A stretch of 48,364 nt of DNA from Burkholderia sp. lig30. GTDB taxonomy: Bacteria > Pseudomonadota > Gammaproteobacteria > Burkholderiales > Burkholderiaceae. Shown here piece after piece: positions 16,574 to 26,073 of this stretch (position 1 is the first letter of the stretch; every line of letters starts with the position of its first letter). The notes under the pieces were generated by a model, which worked only from the letters and a program-made list of their open reading frames with translations, ran no database searches and was not told the DNA's origin. The DNA lies in contig NZ_JGVW01000108.1 of assembly GCF_000687455.2 (NCBI RefSeq), positions 1-48,364 of the forward strand. Direction: 5' to 3'. The position numbers and the translations under genes are program-made.

Positions 16574-18919
16574 TCAATAGAGCAGATACGCGGCCCGTTC
16601 GCGCACGAACGCCGCGCTTTGCGCGTCGGCGACGCGCTCGATCGCGTCGAGCGGACGCCCCGCTCCGAGCATGTCCGCAATCGCCCGCGAACCGACCGAC
16701 GCGCGGATCGCATCGATACGGAAACGGTCCGGATAGCGCCGATGCAGCGCGAGCGCGAGCGCGAATCCCACGGCGCCCGGCTGCATGGCGCCCGGCAACC
16801 GGACGATCCGCACGCCTTCGCACAGCGCGCCGCGGTAGGTGCCCTCGGCCGGCACGAACCGGGTCGGCGCGAATTCCGCGTTCACGTGCATCGCGCGGAG
16901 ATCGTCCGCGAGCGCCCGGCCGTCGATCCACGGCGCGCCGACCACGCCGAACGGCGTTGCGGTGCCGCGTCCCACACTGACATCCGCGCCCTCGATCATG
17001 CCGACGTCCGGATACAGCGACAGCGCGACGGTATCGCGCAGATTCGGTGACGGCGGCACCCAGCCAAGCCCGGTATCGTCGAATCGCATCGCACGCCGGT
17101 AGTGTTCCATCGGCACGACGACGAGTTCGGCACCGATCCGCAGGCGGTCGTTGAACAGTCTCGCCAGTTCGCCGGCCGTCATCCCGTGCATCAGCGGCAG
17201 CGGGGAGTAGTTCGTGAACGATCCGCCATCGGCATCGGAGACCGGTCCGCCGACCTGGTCGGCGCCGAGCGGATTCGGCCGGTCGAGCACCACGACCGGA
17301 ACATGCGCGGCGGCCGCCGCCTCGAGCGTGTAGCCGAGCGTCGCGAGGTAGGTGAAGAAGCGCACGCCGGCGTCCTGCAGGTCGAATACGAGCACGTCCA
17401 CGTCCGACAGGTCGGCCGGCGCCATCCGCCGCCGCGCGCCGTAGAGGCTGCGGACCGCCACGCCCGTGCGCGCATCGACCGTATCGCCGTACGTCGTGTC
17501 GAGATCGGTGCCAAGCCCGTGCTCCGGCGCGAAGATCGCCGTGACACGCGCCCCCGGCGCCTGCGCCAGCAGGTCGATCGTGCGCCGTCCCGCGCGATCG
17601 AAGCCGCTGTGGTTCGTGACGATGCCGATACGCTTGCCGGCAACCGCCGCGAATCCGCTCGCCGCAAGCACGTCGATGCCGGCCAGCACCGGGCCTGCCG
17701 ACGTCGGCAGGCGCGCCGCCCGGGCGACGGCCGGCGCCATTGCAGGCACGCGCGCGGCGAGCTGCTCGCCCGACACCGGCGGCGCGCCGCTCGACACGCT
17801 GCCGAGCACCTGGGCGCGCAGCGGCTGCGCGTCGCCCGTCGCATCCGGATACAGGCGGCTCGTCAGCACGATGACGAAGCGGCGGGTAACGAGATCGATC
17901 CACAGTCCGGTTCCGGTATAGCCGAGATGGGCGAGCGTGCCCGCGGCCGGCAGCCGGTAGCGGTTTTCGACGAGCGGCGGCTGCAGCGCCCAGCCGGCCG
18001 TGCGCGCGTCCCCGTCGGCGTCGAGCGTCGCCGGCGCCTCCAGCATGGCGACGCTCGCGGGCCGCAGGATGCGCCGGCCGGCGAGCTCGCCGTCATGAAG
18101 CAGCATGCGTGCGAAGCGTGCGAGATCGTCGGCGGTGGAGAACAGGCCCGCGTTGCCCGACACGCCGCCCATCGCCGCGGCGATCGGATCGTTCACGCGC
18201 GCGAGCGCAACGGGCTGCTCCCGCGCGCGCGTCGGCGCAATGCGCGGAATGGCGCGGACACCGGGCCGGAATTGCGTATCGCGCATGCGCAGCGGCGCAA
18301 AGACGTGCGCGGCACACCATGCGTCGAGCGGTTCGCCGCTCACACGCGCGACGATTTCGCCGAGCACCACGTAGTTGATGTCGCTGTAGATCACGCGTAC
18401 GCCCGGCGATGCGACCGGCGGCATGGCGGCGACGTCGGCGAGGACCGACGCGCGCGTGCGCAACGCCCGCGCCGACGAGACGCCTGCAGGCAGGCCCGAC
18501 GTGTGCGCCAGCAGCTCGCGGACCGTGATGCCGTCCTTGCCGTGCGCGCCAAAGGCCGGCCAGTAGCGCGCGGCCGGCGCATCCAGTGCGAGCCTGCCCC
18601 GCTCGGCGAGCTGCATGATCGCCGTCGCGGTCGCGACGGCCTTCGTCAGCGAAGCGAGATCGAAGATCGTGTCGGCCGTCATCGATTCCGGCGCGGGCGC
18701 AGTCGCGCGCAGGCCTTCGGCGATCCGGTAGCGGACGCCCTGCGCATCGCCGACCAGCACGACCGCGCCGGCAAGATGACGATCCGCGATTTCGGCTGTG
18801 ACGGCGGCGGTGATTCCGGCCACCGCCTGCGCGCCCGGATCGCGGATATCGTCGGCACCGGGCGCGGCGCACGGCACGAACGGCAAAAGCAACAGGCAAA
18901 CGATCGACCGCACGGTCAC
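16574..18919 (-). CDS. Secreted bifunctional protein: AmiE-like serine hydrolase fused to NamZ-like exo-muramidase (DUF1343)
   Basis: A 781-residue protein with a signal peptide (MTVRSIVCLLLLPFVPCAAPGA). Residues about 30-380 are a beta-lactamase-family serine hydrolase with SxxK as SLTK, a tyrosine motif YSDINY and HTSGLPAG. Residues about 410-781 are DUF1343: GIVTNHSGFD, IFAPEHGLG, TGVAVRSLYG, VLVFDLQDAGVRFFTYL and VLDRPNPLG. DUF1343 proteins include NamZ, an exo-beta-N-acetylmuramidase. In Bacillus subtilis the peptidoglycan-recycling operon encodes NamZ and the serine hydrolase AmiE as separate proteins, so this fusion would combine stem-peptide amidase and MurNAc release in one periplasmic enzyme (inference). 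No frameshift is seen, so the fusion is genuine in this sequence. Confidence 0.82.
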   Translation of the reverse strand: MTVRSIVCLLLLPFVPCAAPGADDIRDPGAQAVAGITAAVTAEIADRHLAGAVVLVGDAQGVRYRIAEGLRATAPAPESMTADTIFDLASLTKAVATATAIMQLAERGRLALDAPAARYWPAFGAHGKDGITVRELLAHTSGLPAGVSSARALRTRASVLADVAAMPPVASPGVRVIYSDINYVVLGEIVARVSGEPLDAWCAAHVFAPLRMRDTQFRPGVRAIPRIAPTRAREQPVALARVNDPIAAAMGGVSGNAGLFSTADDLARFARMLLHDGELAGRRILRPASVAMLEAPATLDADGDARTAGWALQPPLVENRYRLPAAGTLAHLGYTGTGLWIDLVTRRFVIVLTSRLYPDATGDAQPLRAQVLGSVSSGAPPVSGEQLAARVPAMAPAVARAARLPTSAGPVLAGIDVLAASGFAAVAGKRIGIVTNHSGFDRAGRRTIDLLAQAPGARVTAIFAPEHGLGTDLDTTYGDTVDARTGVAVRSLYGARRRMAPADLSDVDVLVFDLQDAGVRFFTYLATLGYTLEAAAAAHVPVVVLDRPNPLGADQVGGPVSDADGGSFTNYSPLPLMHGMTAGELARLFNDRLRIGAELVVVPMEHYRRAMRFDDTGLGWVPPSPNLRDTVALSLYPDVGMIEGADVSVGRGTATPFGVVGAPWIDGRALADDLRAMHVNAEFAPTRFVPAEGTYRGALCEGVRIVRLPGAMQPGAVGFALALALHRRYPDRFRIDAIRASVGSRAIADMLGAGRPLDAIERVADAQSAAFVRERAAYLLY

Positions 18920-19048
18920 GACGCACCTCGTGCAATGCTTGAAAACACATTAATCGTCACGACAATGACTGTTATCGTATATTTTTACGTACAACAATCA
19001 TCAAAATGCTTTTTGATCTGGCGACCGCTCAGGAAGGAAGGACGCCGC

Positions 19049-20274
19049 ATGAAGAAGCTCACTGTGGTCTACGCCGGCTGGGGCGAGCGGTTCCCGCTGG
19101 CGCAACTGCCCGACGACGGCCGCAACCTGCTGTTCCAGTACACGCCGGAGGCGCTAGGGCCCGAACTGTCGCCCGACCCCTGAAGCTGTCGCGGGACGCG
19201 TACGGCAATTTTCCCACTCACCAGCATCGCCTGCCGGGCCTCGTGAGCGACGCGCTGCCCGACGGCTGGGGCATGCTGCTGATGGATCGACTCTTCCGCA
19301 AGAACGGCATCGATAATCGCCACGGTCTCGCCTCTCGACCAGCTGGCCTTCATCGGAGAAGACGCGATGGGTGCGCTGGCGTTCGAGCCCCCACTGCGCA
19401 GCATCTGGAAAAGCGTGACATCGAACTGCTCGGGATTGCGAGAAGCGTGCGCAACGTCCTCTCGGGAAACGGCGAGGACATGCTTCGCGAGCTGGCGCTG
19501 ATGGGTGGCTCCCCGCACGGCGCCCGCCCCAAGGTCCGCCTGAACCTCGATCCGGTCACGGACGCTGCGTCAACGGCGGAGGATGCGCCCGGCACGCCGT
19601 GGCTCGTCAAGTTTCCCGGACAGGGAGAGAATCCGGAGGTCTGCGCGATCGAATACCTCTACGCCGAGATGGCACGGCTGGCGGAAATCCCGATGCCGGC
19701 GACGCGCTTTTTCGCCCTTGCCGATGACCTGACCGCGTTCGGCATCGAGCGGTTCGATCGCGTGGACGGGATGCGTGTCCCCGTGCATACGGTTTCCGGA
19801 CTGGCGCATGCGGATTTCCGGCACCCGACGCTAGACTACCTGTCCGTGCTCCGACTCACCCGCCTCCTGACGGCAGACGAGCGCGAGGTTCTCCAGATGT
19901 ACCGGCGTTGCGTGTTCAATGTGGTGTTTCACAACCGGGACGATCACTCGAAGAACCTGTCGTTCCTGATGCAACGGAGCGGTTGGTGGTGCGTCACCCC
20001 CGGATACGACCTGACCTTCAACGAGGGTCCGGGCGGCTATCACCAGATGGATGTCTGTGGCGAGGCGATGCGGATCGAACGCTCGCACCTGCTCGATCTG
20101 GCGTCGAAGGCGGGACTCGGCAGGAAAGATGCCCTGGCGGTCATCGACCAGGTATGCGAGGCCGCGGGACATTTCCCGGCCGCGGCCGGCAACATGCCCA
20201 TCCGGCCCTCGACCTGGGCGCATATTTCTGCGAAGGTCGCACGCTCGCGCCAGTGGGTCGGCACACGCACATAA
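19049..20274 (+). pseudogene. hipA: HipA-like serine/threonine kinase, frameshifted
   Basis: The start MKKLTVVYAGWGERFPL follows AGGAAGG and continues in the same frame to a TGA at 19181. Homology continues in a second frame (LKLSRDAYGNF, LPDGWGMLLMDRLFRK), then in the first frame again for VSPLDQLAFIGEDAMGALAF (about 19324-19386), then the second frame to the end. Three indels are therefore needed: near the C4 run at 19177-19180, near 19312-19321, and at the C5 run 19388-19392. The C-terminal kinase region is intact, with FHNRDDHSKNLSFLM (catalytic loop) and PGYDLTFN (metal-binding Asp). HipA proteins are kinase toxins paired with HipB; no hipB is upstream. The repaired product would have about 408 residues. 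Either a decayed toxin gene or assembly errors. Confidence 0.82.
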
Positions 20275-20503
20275 TCAAGCGCGCGGCCTTGCTTCGCGGA
20301 GGATCGACCAGCGGGGACAAACCCAATACCCGCGCAGACACGTAGCGTCTTACCTTCCCGCCCCCGTCGACAACACGTCTTTCATCGACCACGCACGCGC
20401 CCGGACGCGCGGCGTCGGCCGGCAGAACGGCCCGCCACCCGTTGCAGCGGCGGGCCTCGAGTGCGGTCCGCCCGCGACCGGATCGCGTTCGGTCGACTTC
20501 GAC

Positions 20504-20752
20504 TCAACCGAACGCGCCCCGCGTCAGATCCCTGTCGAACTCCGCGGTCCACGCCGTGCCGTGGCCGGTGCGGTATCCCTTTTCCCGGTGTGTCGAGCAG
20601 CGGGTGACGGTCACGTAGCCATGCAGCGGGTAGACCTCGTCCACGGTCTCCGGCGTATCCGTCTCCTCGATCGTGAATTCCGACTCGGCGAAGTGATGGC
20701 GTTGCAGGACGGCGACGAAATTCGCCTTTTCGTCTGGAGCAATGATTGACAT
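20504..20752 (-). CDS. Small hypothetical protein, 82 residues
   Basis: I do not recognise the family. The product is acidic in its N-terminal half (ESEFTIEETDTPETVDEVYPLHG) and ends with charged and aromatic residues (HGTAWTAEFDRDLTRG); no membrane segment or signal is seen. A strong ribosome site (AGAGGGGG) lies before the ATG at 20752, which is the main reason to accept it over the plus-strand reading of the same DNA. It is divergent from the EF-G-like gene across 143 bp. The flanking 229 bp (20275-20503) shows no gene. Confidence 0.55.
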   Translation of the reverse strand: MSIIAPDEKANFVAVLQRHHFAESEFTIEETDTPETVDEVYPLHGYVTVTRCSTHREKGYRTGHGTAWTAEFDRDLTRGAFG

Positions 20753-20895
20753 CTCGCGCCCCCTCTTGACTGAACGAGTGACGCTTTCAAGCTAGCACAC
20801 CTGCGCCGACGCTGTGGCGCAACATCGCCGCCTATGGCAGACCCGCGAAATTTCGCCAATAATGGCCGAACATCCACTACGGGAGGATGGCGGCC

Positions 20896-22944
20896 ATGGA
20901 TTACCGTCCCGAAGCCATCCGCACGATCGCTCTGGTCGGGCACGCCGGTTGCGGAAAAACATCGCTCGCCGAGGCGCTGTTGCACCAGGGCGGCGCGGTT
21001 CACGCGCCGGGCAGCGTGAACCGCGGCACCGCGCTCTGCGATTTCGATCCGCTCGAACGCAAATACCACCACTCGCTCAGTTCCGCCGTCGCCCACGTCG
21101 ACTACCGCGACACCCGCATCTATCTGCTCGATACGCCCGGCTACCCGGACTTCGCCGGGCTGTCGATCGGCGCGCTGCCCGCGGTCGAGACGGCCGCCGT
21201 CGTGATCGACGCGCGAACCGGCATCGAAATGACCACCCGCCGGATGATGACCTGCGCGCAGCAACGCAAGCTGTGCCGGATGATCGTCGTGAACGGCATC
21301 GACGGCGAAAAGGTCGACCTTCCGGCGCTGCTCGCGCAGATCCAGCAGATGTTCGGCAAGTCCTGCCTGCCGATCAACCTGCCCGCCCACGGTGGCCGCG
21401 ACGTGGTGGACTGCTTTTTCAATCCTTCGGGCGAAGCCGACTTTCTTTCGGTGGAAGCCGCGCACAATGCGCTGATCGACCAGGTGATCGAACTGGATCC
21501 GGCGTTGATGGAGCTGTATCTGGAACAGGGTCAGGCGATCCGTCCGGAACAGCTTCACGAGCCGTTCGAGCGCGCGTTGCGCGAAGGCCATCTGGTGCCG
21601 GTCTGCTTTGCGTCGGCGGCCACCGGCGCCGGCATCCCCCAGTTGCTCGACGTGTTCGTGCGCCTGTTGCCCAACGTCACCGAAGGCAACCCGCCGCTCT
21701 TCTACCGCGAAACCGACGGACGGGTGGAGACCGTGCGTGCGGAGCCCGCCGCCGACAAGCACGTGCTCGCGCACGTATTCAAGATCGTGATGGACCCGTA
21801 CATCGGCAAGATGGCGGTGTTTCGCATCCATCAAGGCACGGTCATGCGCGACAGCCAGCTCTATATCGGCGACGGGCGCCAGCCGTTCAAGGTCGCGCAC
21901 CTGCTGATGCTGCAGGGCAAGGAACACGCCGAAATCCAGCGAGCCGGCCCCGGCAACATCTGCGCGGTGGCGAAGGCCGACGAGATCGACTTCGATGCCG
22001 TGCTGCACGATGCGCCCGAGGACGGCAACATCCACCTCACGCCGCTCGATTTCCCGACGCCGATCTATGGCCTCGCGATCGAACCGGCGCGCCGCGGCAA
22101 CGAACAGCGCTTGTGGGAGGTGCTGCAAAAGCTCGCGGCGGAAGACCCCTGCCTGCTGATCGCGCACCCGTCCGGCACCAACGAGACCGTCGTGCGCGGC
22201 CTCGGCGAGCTGCACCTGCGCTACATGCTGGAGCGGCTGACCGACCAGTACAAGCTGGACGTGGTGACACGGCCGCCCACCATCGCGTGGCGGGAAACCA
22301 TCGGCGGCAAGGCGGAGAGCCACTACCGCCACAAGAAGCAGACCGGCGGCGCCGGGCAGTTCGGCGAAGTCATGCTGCGCGTGGAGCCATTGCCGCGCGG
22401 CGCGGGCTTCGAATTCGTCGACGTCGTCAAGGGCGGCGCGATTCCGTCCCAATTCATGCCCGCAGTGGAGAAAGGCATCCTGCAGGTCATCGAGAGCGGG
22501 CCGCTGGCCGGCTTCCCGATGCAGGACGTGCGCGTCACGGTGTTCGACGGCAAGAGCCATCCGGTCGATTCAAAGGAAGTCGCGTTCGTCACCGCCGGGC
22601 GCAAGGCCTTTATCGACGCGGTGCTGAAAGCCCGGCCGATCGTGCTCGAACCCATCGTCGACATCGAGGTGATGACGCCGGAAGCGGCGATGGGCGACAT
22701 CATCGGCGACCTGTCCGCACGCCGCGGCCAGGTGCATGGCACGCGCACGGCCGGCGGCAATGCGATGGTCATCACCGGCAAGGTGCCGCTTGCCGAGCTC
22801 AACGACTACCAGTCGCGCCTGAATGCGATCGCGGGCGGACACGGCAATTACAGCATCCAGCTGAGCCACTACGATCCGGTGCCGCCGGCCCAGCAGGAGC
22901 GGCTGGCGGCGCAGCACAGGAGCCGCGTGGGCAACGCCGAGTGA
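20896..22944 (+). CDS. EF-G2-like translational GTPase with altered G motifs
   Basis: A 682-residue protein with the five-domain elongation factor G layout. P-loop GHAGCGKT is at residues 15-22. Switch II reads DTPGYPDF (79-86): the catalytic histidine of canonical EF-G (DTPGH) is a tyrosine. The G4 motif is NGID (133-136) instead of NKxD. Domain II/III stretches (TGAGIPQLLD, GLGELHLRYMLERL) and domain IV/V (HYRHKKQTGGAGQFGEV, PEAAMGDIIGDLSARRG) are intact. This pattern is that of the EF-G-like (EF-G2) subgroup, whose role in translation is unclear and whose GTPase may be weak. The start at 20896 is chosen because GGGAGG lies 9 nt upstream; an ATG at 20887 directly abuts that site. Confidence 0.86.
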   Translation: MDYRPEAIRTIALVGHAGCGKTSLAEALLHQGGAVHAPGSVNRGTALCDFDPLERKYHHSLSSAVAHVDYRDTRIYLLDTPGYPDFAGLSIGALPAVETAAVVIDARTGIEMTTRRMMTCAQQRKLCRMIVVNGIDGEKVDLPALLAQIQQMFGKSCLPINLPAHGGRDVVDCFFNPSGEADFLSVEAAHNALIDQVIELDPALMELYLEQGQAIRPEQLHEPFERALREGHLVPVCFASAATGAGIPQLLDVFVRLLPNVTEGNPPLFYRETDGRVETVRAEPAADKHVLAHVFKIVMDPYIGKMAVFRIHQGTVMRDSQLYIGDGRQPFKVAHLLMLQGKEHAEIQRAGPGNICAVAKADEIDFDAVLHDAPEDGNIHLTPLDFPTPIYGLAIEPARRGNEQRLWEVLQKLAAEDPCLLIAHPSGTNETVVRGLGELHLRYMLERLTDQYKLDVVTRPPTIAWRETIGGKAESHYRHKKQTGGAGQFGEVMLRVEPLPRGAGFEFVDVVKGGAIPSQFMPAVEKGILQVIESGPLAGFPMQDVRVTVFDGKSHPVDSKEVAFVTAGRKAFIDAVLKARPIVLEPIVDIEVMTPEAAMGDIIGDLSARRGQVHGTRTAGGNAMVITGKVPLAELNDYQSRLNAIAGGHGNYSIQLSHYDPVPPAQQERLAAQHRSRVGNAE

Positions 22945-23017
22945 GACCGTCCGACGCGGATCGAAGAACCTCGGCGCGGAACATGCCGGCGCCGACGAAC
23001 CCGATGGAGCACATGCG

Positions 23018-23572
23018 ATGCGCTGCTGCGCGGCATCCATTCTGATCGTGTCGGCCTGCGCCGCCGGATTCGCGGCACGGACCGGCGCCGAGGAGCACAC
23101 CATGAGCCTGACCCTGACGTCGCAATCCTTCCACGCGGGCGGCGAGATTCCCGCGCGCCACACCTGCAAGGGAGCGGACGTGTCGCCGCCGCTTGCGTGG
23201 TCCGGCGTACCCGCCAACGCGAAAAGCCTCGCGCTGATCGTCGACGATCCCGATGCGCCCGACCCGGCCGCGCCCCGGATGACGTGGGTCCACTGGGTGG
23301 TGTACAACATCCCGCCGACGGCGTCCGGCTTGCCGGAAGGCGTGGCCACGGGCGCGCTGCCGGCCGGCACGCTCGAAGGCACCAACGACTTCCAGCGCAC
23401 CCGGTATGGCGGGCCATGCCCGCCGATCGGCCGTCACCGCTATTTCCACAAGCTGTACGCGCTCGACACGGTGTTGCCCGATCTTCACCACCCGACCAAG
23501 GCCGCGCTGGAGAAGGCGATGCAGGGCCATGTGCTGGCGCATGCCGATTTGCTCGGTACGTTCGCGCACTGA
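23018..23572 (+). CDS. YbhB/YbcL-type PEBP (Raf kinase inhibitor-like) protein
   Basis: A 184-residue phosphatidylethanolamine-binding-protein family member: KGADVSPPLAWSGVP, LIVDDPDAP and WVHWVVYNIP form the ligand pocket, and GPCPPIGRHRYFHKLYALD is the second family block. With the ATG at 23018 it has a plausible signal peptide (ILIVSACAAGFAARTGA). A second start at 23102 (MSLTLTSQSF), preceded by GAGGAG, would give a cytoplasmic protein of 156 residues, so both forms are possible. Bacterial members have no settled function. It follows the EF-G-like gene by 73 bp on the same strand. Confidence 0.85.
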   Translation: MRCCAASILIVSACAAGFAARTGAEEHTMSLTLTSQSFHAGGEIPARHTCKGADVSPPLAWSGVPANAKSLALIVDDPDAPDPAAPRMTWVHWVVYNIPPTASGLPEGVATGALPAGTLEGTNDFQRTRYGGPCPPIGRHRYFHKLYALDTVLPDLHHPTKAALEKAMQGHVLAHADLLGTFAH

Positions 23573-23662
23573 CGGCACTGACGCGCGAAAATCATCCGTG
23601 GCGCGCGTTCTTCGCGACAGGCCGGGGACGAACGCCCCGCCGCCCGTCGGCGGGCGCGACGA

Positions 23663-24757
23663 TCAAACGCAGATGCGGATCGGAATCCGCCGTCCGCCAG
23701 AGGGCGAAGCGTACCGCTCGAACCGGCCGGCCACCGGCGTGCGGCACTTCGGGCACGCGCCGTCGGCCGTCAGCCGGTAATGTTCGATCCGGTGCCAGTC
23801 GCGCACGATGAGCGCGGCGCCGCATCGCGAGCAGAAGGTGGTGCCGCCGTCGACGTCGCGGACGTTTCCCGTATAGACATATCGCAGCCCCTCCGACAGC
23901 GCGATCGCCCGGGCGCGCGTCAGCGTTGCGGGCGGAGTGGGCGCGACGTCGGTCATTCGGTAATCGGGGTGGAATGCCGTGAAGTGCAGCGGCACGTCCT
24001 CGCCGAGCGCTGTCGCGATCCACTGCGCTTCGGCGCGGATTTCCGCATCGCCGTCGTTCTTGCCTGGGATCAGCAGCGTCGTGATTTCCAGCCAGACGCC
24101 GGTTTCGTGCCGCAGATACTCGAGGGTCTCCAGAACCGGCGCCAGATGGCCGCCCGTGACCCTGACATAGAAATCGTCCGTAAAGGCCTTCAGGTCGACG
24201 TTGGCGGCATCCATCGTCGCGTAGAAGTCGCGGCGCGCCTGCGCGCCCATGTAACCGGCAGTCACGGCGACGGTCATGATCCCTCGCGCGTGGCAACTGT
24301 CCGCCACGTCCATCGCGTATTCGGCGAAGATCACGGGGTCGTTGTAGGTGAACGCGACACTCCTGCAGCCATAGGCCTGCGCGGCCTCGGCGATGGCGTC
24401 CGGAGTGGCGGCATCGGCGAGCGTATCCATGTCGCGCGACTTGCTGATGTCCCAGTTCTGGCAAAACTTGCAGGCCAGATTGCACCCCGCGGTGCCGAAC
24501 GACAGCACGCTCGTGCCGGGGTAGAAATGATTGAGCGGCTTCTTTTCGATCGGATCGACGCAGAACCCCGACGAGCGGCCGTACGTGGTCAGGATCATGC
24601 GGTCATCGATCCGCCGGCGCACGAAACACGCGCCGCGCTGCCCTTCGTGCAGGCGGCAGTTGCGCGGGCACAGGTCGCACTCGATGCGTCCGTCTTCCAG
24701 AAAATGCCAGTAGCGGCCGGGGTAAGTCGAGTCCTTCATATCGGCAGGAGCTTCCAT
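23663..24757 (-). CDS. amrS: Radical SAM protein of the AmmeMemoRadiSam system
   Basis: A 364-residue AmrS. An N-terminal cysteine cluster (CDLCPRNC) precedes the radical SAM motif CNLACKFC with C92, C96 and C99 arranged as CxxxCxxC. The TIM-barrel segments include FTYNDPVIFAEY and NVDLKAFTDDFY, and a C-terminal zinc ribbon (CSRCG ... CPKC) ends the protein. Its usual partners (AMMECR1 and Memo-like proteins) are not next to it. GGAGG stands 7 nt before the ATG. It lies 120 bp downstream of senA on the same strand, so it might share the transcript. The biochemical role of AmrS is unsettled; no function beyond radical SAM chemistry is claimed. Confidence 0.88.
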   Translation of the reverse strand: MEAPADMKDSTYPGRYWHFLEDGRIECDLCPRNCRLHEGQRGACFVRRRIDDRMILTTYGRSSGFCVDPIEKKPLNHFYPGTSVLSFGTAGCNLACKFCQNWDISKSRDMDTLADAATPDAIAEAAQAYGCRSVAFTYNDPVIFAEYAMDVADSCHARGIMTVAVTAGYMGAQARRDFYATMDAANVDLKAFTDDFYVRVTGGHLAPVLETLEYLRHETGVWLEITTLLIPGKNDGDAEIRAEAQWIATALGEDVPLHFTAFHPDYRMTDVAPTPPATLTRARAIALSEGLRYVYTGNVRDVDGGTTFCSRCGAALIVRDWHRIEHYRLTADGACPKCRTPVAGRFERYASPSGGRRIPIRICV

Positions 24758-24877
24758 CAGCGAACCTCCGGATTCATTATCGACCCGATCGGCGCGTGCC
24801 GCGCTCCGTCACCATTTGAATGTTCCGGATTCGGCGGACGGCGGGAGCCGACGGCCATCGCGGCGCGCGTTCGGCGA

Positions 24878-26073
24878 TCAGCCGCAGCAACGAAATCCGA
24901 CGAACAGGTCGTTGCGGTGAGGCAGGTAGAAATTGCGGTAGCGGGGATGCCGGATGCGACTGCGCGTGACGAACGATCCGCCACGCACCGCGCGATGCGT
25001 GTGGAACCACGGCACCGAATACGCCTGGTACGGATCGGCCGAGAATCCGGGATACGGCACGAAAGGATCGGCCGTCCATTCCCACACCCCGCCGCCCCAC
25101 TGGACCAGGTCGCGCGCCGCCGCGTACTCCCATTCCGCTTCAGTGGGCAGGCGCTTGCCGGCCCAGCGGCAATAGGCTTCCGCCTCGTAGGCATTGACAT
25201 GGCACACCGGCCGGTCGAGCGGCAGCGGCACCCACTCGCCGAACCAGCGCCATTCCCAGTGCATCCCGGGGCCTTCCGCCACTCGCCAGCGCGCCGGACG
25301 GGTCAGGCCGCTCTGCCGCAGCCACGCGAGGCCGGCATCGGACCACCACTGCCGGTCGCGATAGCCGCCGTCCGCGACGAATTCCGCGAAAGCGGCATGG
25401 CTCACGCACTCGACATCGATCCGGAACGGCGAAACCCGGACCGGATGCGCCCACTTCTCGTTGTCGAAGACGAATCCGCCGCCGGCTGGCGATCCCATCA
25501 GGAACGCATCGCTCCCCCCCGTACCGATCCCGCATCAGGCCGCACCGCCGGCAGGCCGGCCGCGACCGGCAGCGAATAATCGAGGGTCTGGCGCATGTAG
25601 GTCAGCGCCTCCGCGTGCATGTCTTCGTGGAACAACGCGAGCCGGAAGAAATAGAGCGCGTCGTCGGTGTCGTCCGAGGCGTCGAGCGTGGCGAGCACGC
25701 GCTCCAGCACGGCGGCGGCATAGCCGCGCAGCGCGGCGAGCGGGGGCATCGCGAGATGCCAGCGATCCGGGTGAGCGACGCGCATCGAATCGAACAGGCG
25801 ATCGGCGTCGGCCAGCATCGAAGGCAGCGTGGCGGTCAGGCGCCCGTCCTGGCCGGGACGCGGCGCCCTCAGCACCCAATGCTCCGTAAACCACGCGATA
25901 TGGGCATACTCCCAGATGGGCGGGTTGATCCCCGGATCGTAGCGGACCTGCAATCGCGACGGCGACAGGTCGTCGAGGATCGCCCAGGTGCGCCGGTGCG
26001 AATCGGCCAATGCCGCGCGCAGCCCGGCCCGGCCGATCGTTCTTGCCGCCAACCCCTCAGACCCGTTCGCCAT
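24878..26073 (-). pseudogene. senA: Selenoneine synthase SenA, split by a frameshift in a 7-G tract
   Basis: Two abutting frames make one SenA/EgtB-like protein. The N-terminal part (26073 to 25498) is a DinB-like domain with the iron-ligand histidines in AHIAWF and HEDMHAE. The C-terminal part (to 24878) is a formylglycine-generating-enzyme-like domain: [30 protein letters not shown] and RAVRGGSF. The break is at the C7 run 25514-25520 (G7 on the coding strand). One extra G would give a continuous reading through [17 protein letters not shown] and a protein of 398 residues. SenA joins the selenosugar made by SenB to hercynine with O2. As sequenced it gives a 191-residue fragment plus possibly a separately started C-terminal part. 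Its ATG overlaps the senB ATG. Sequencing error or phase-variable tract are both possible. Confidence 0.85.
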
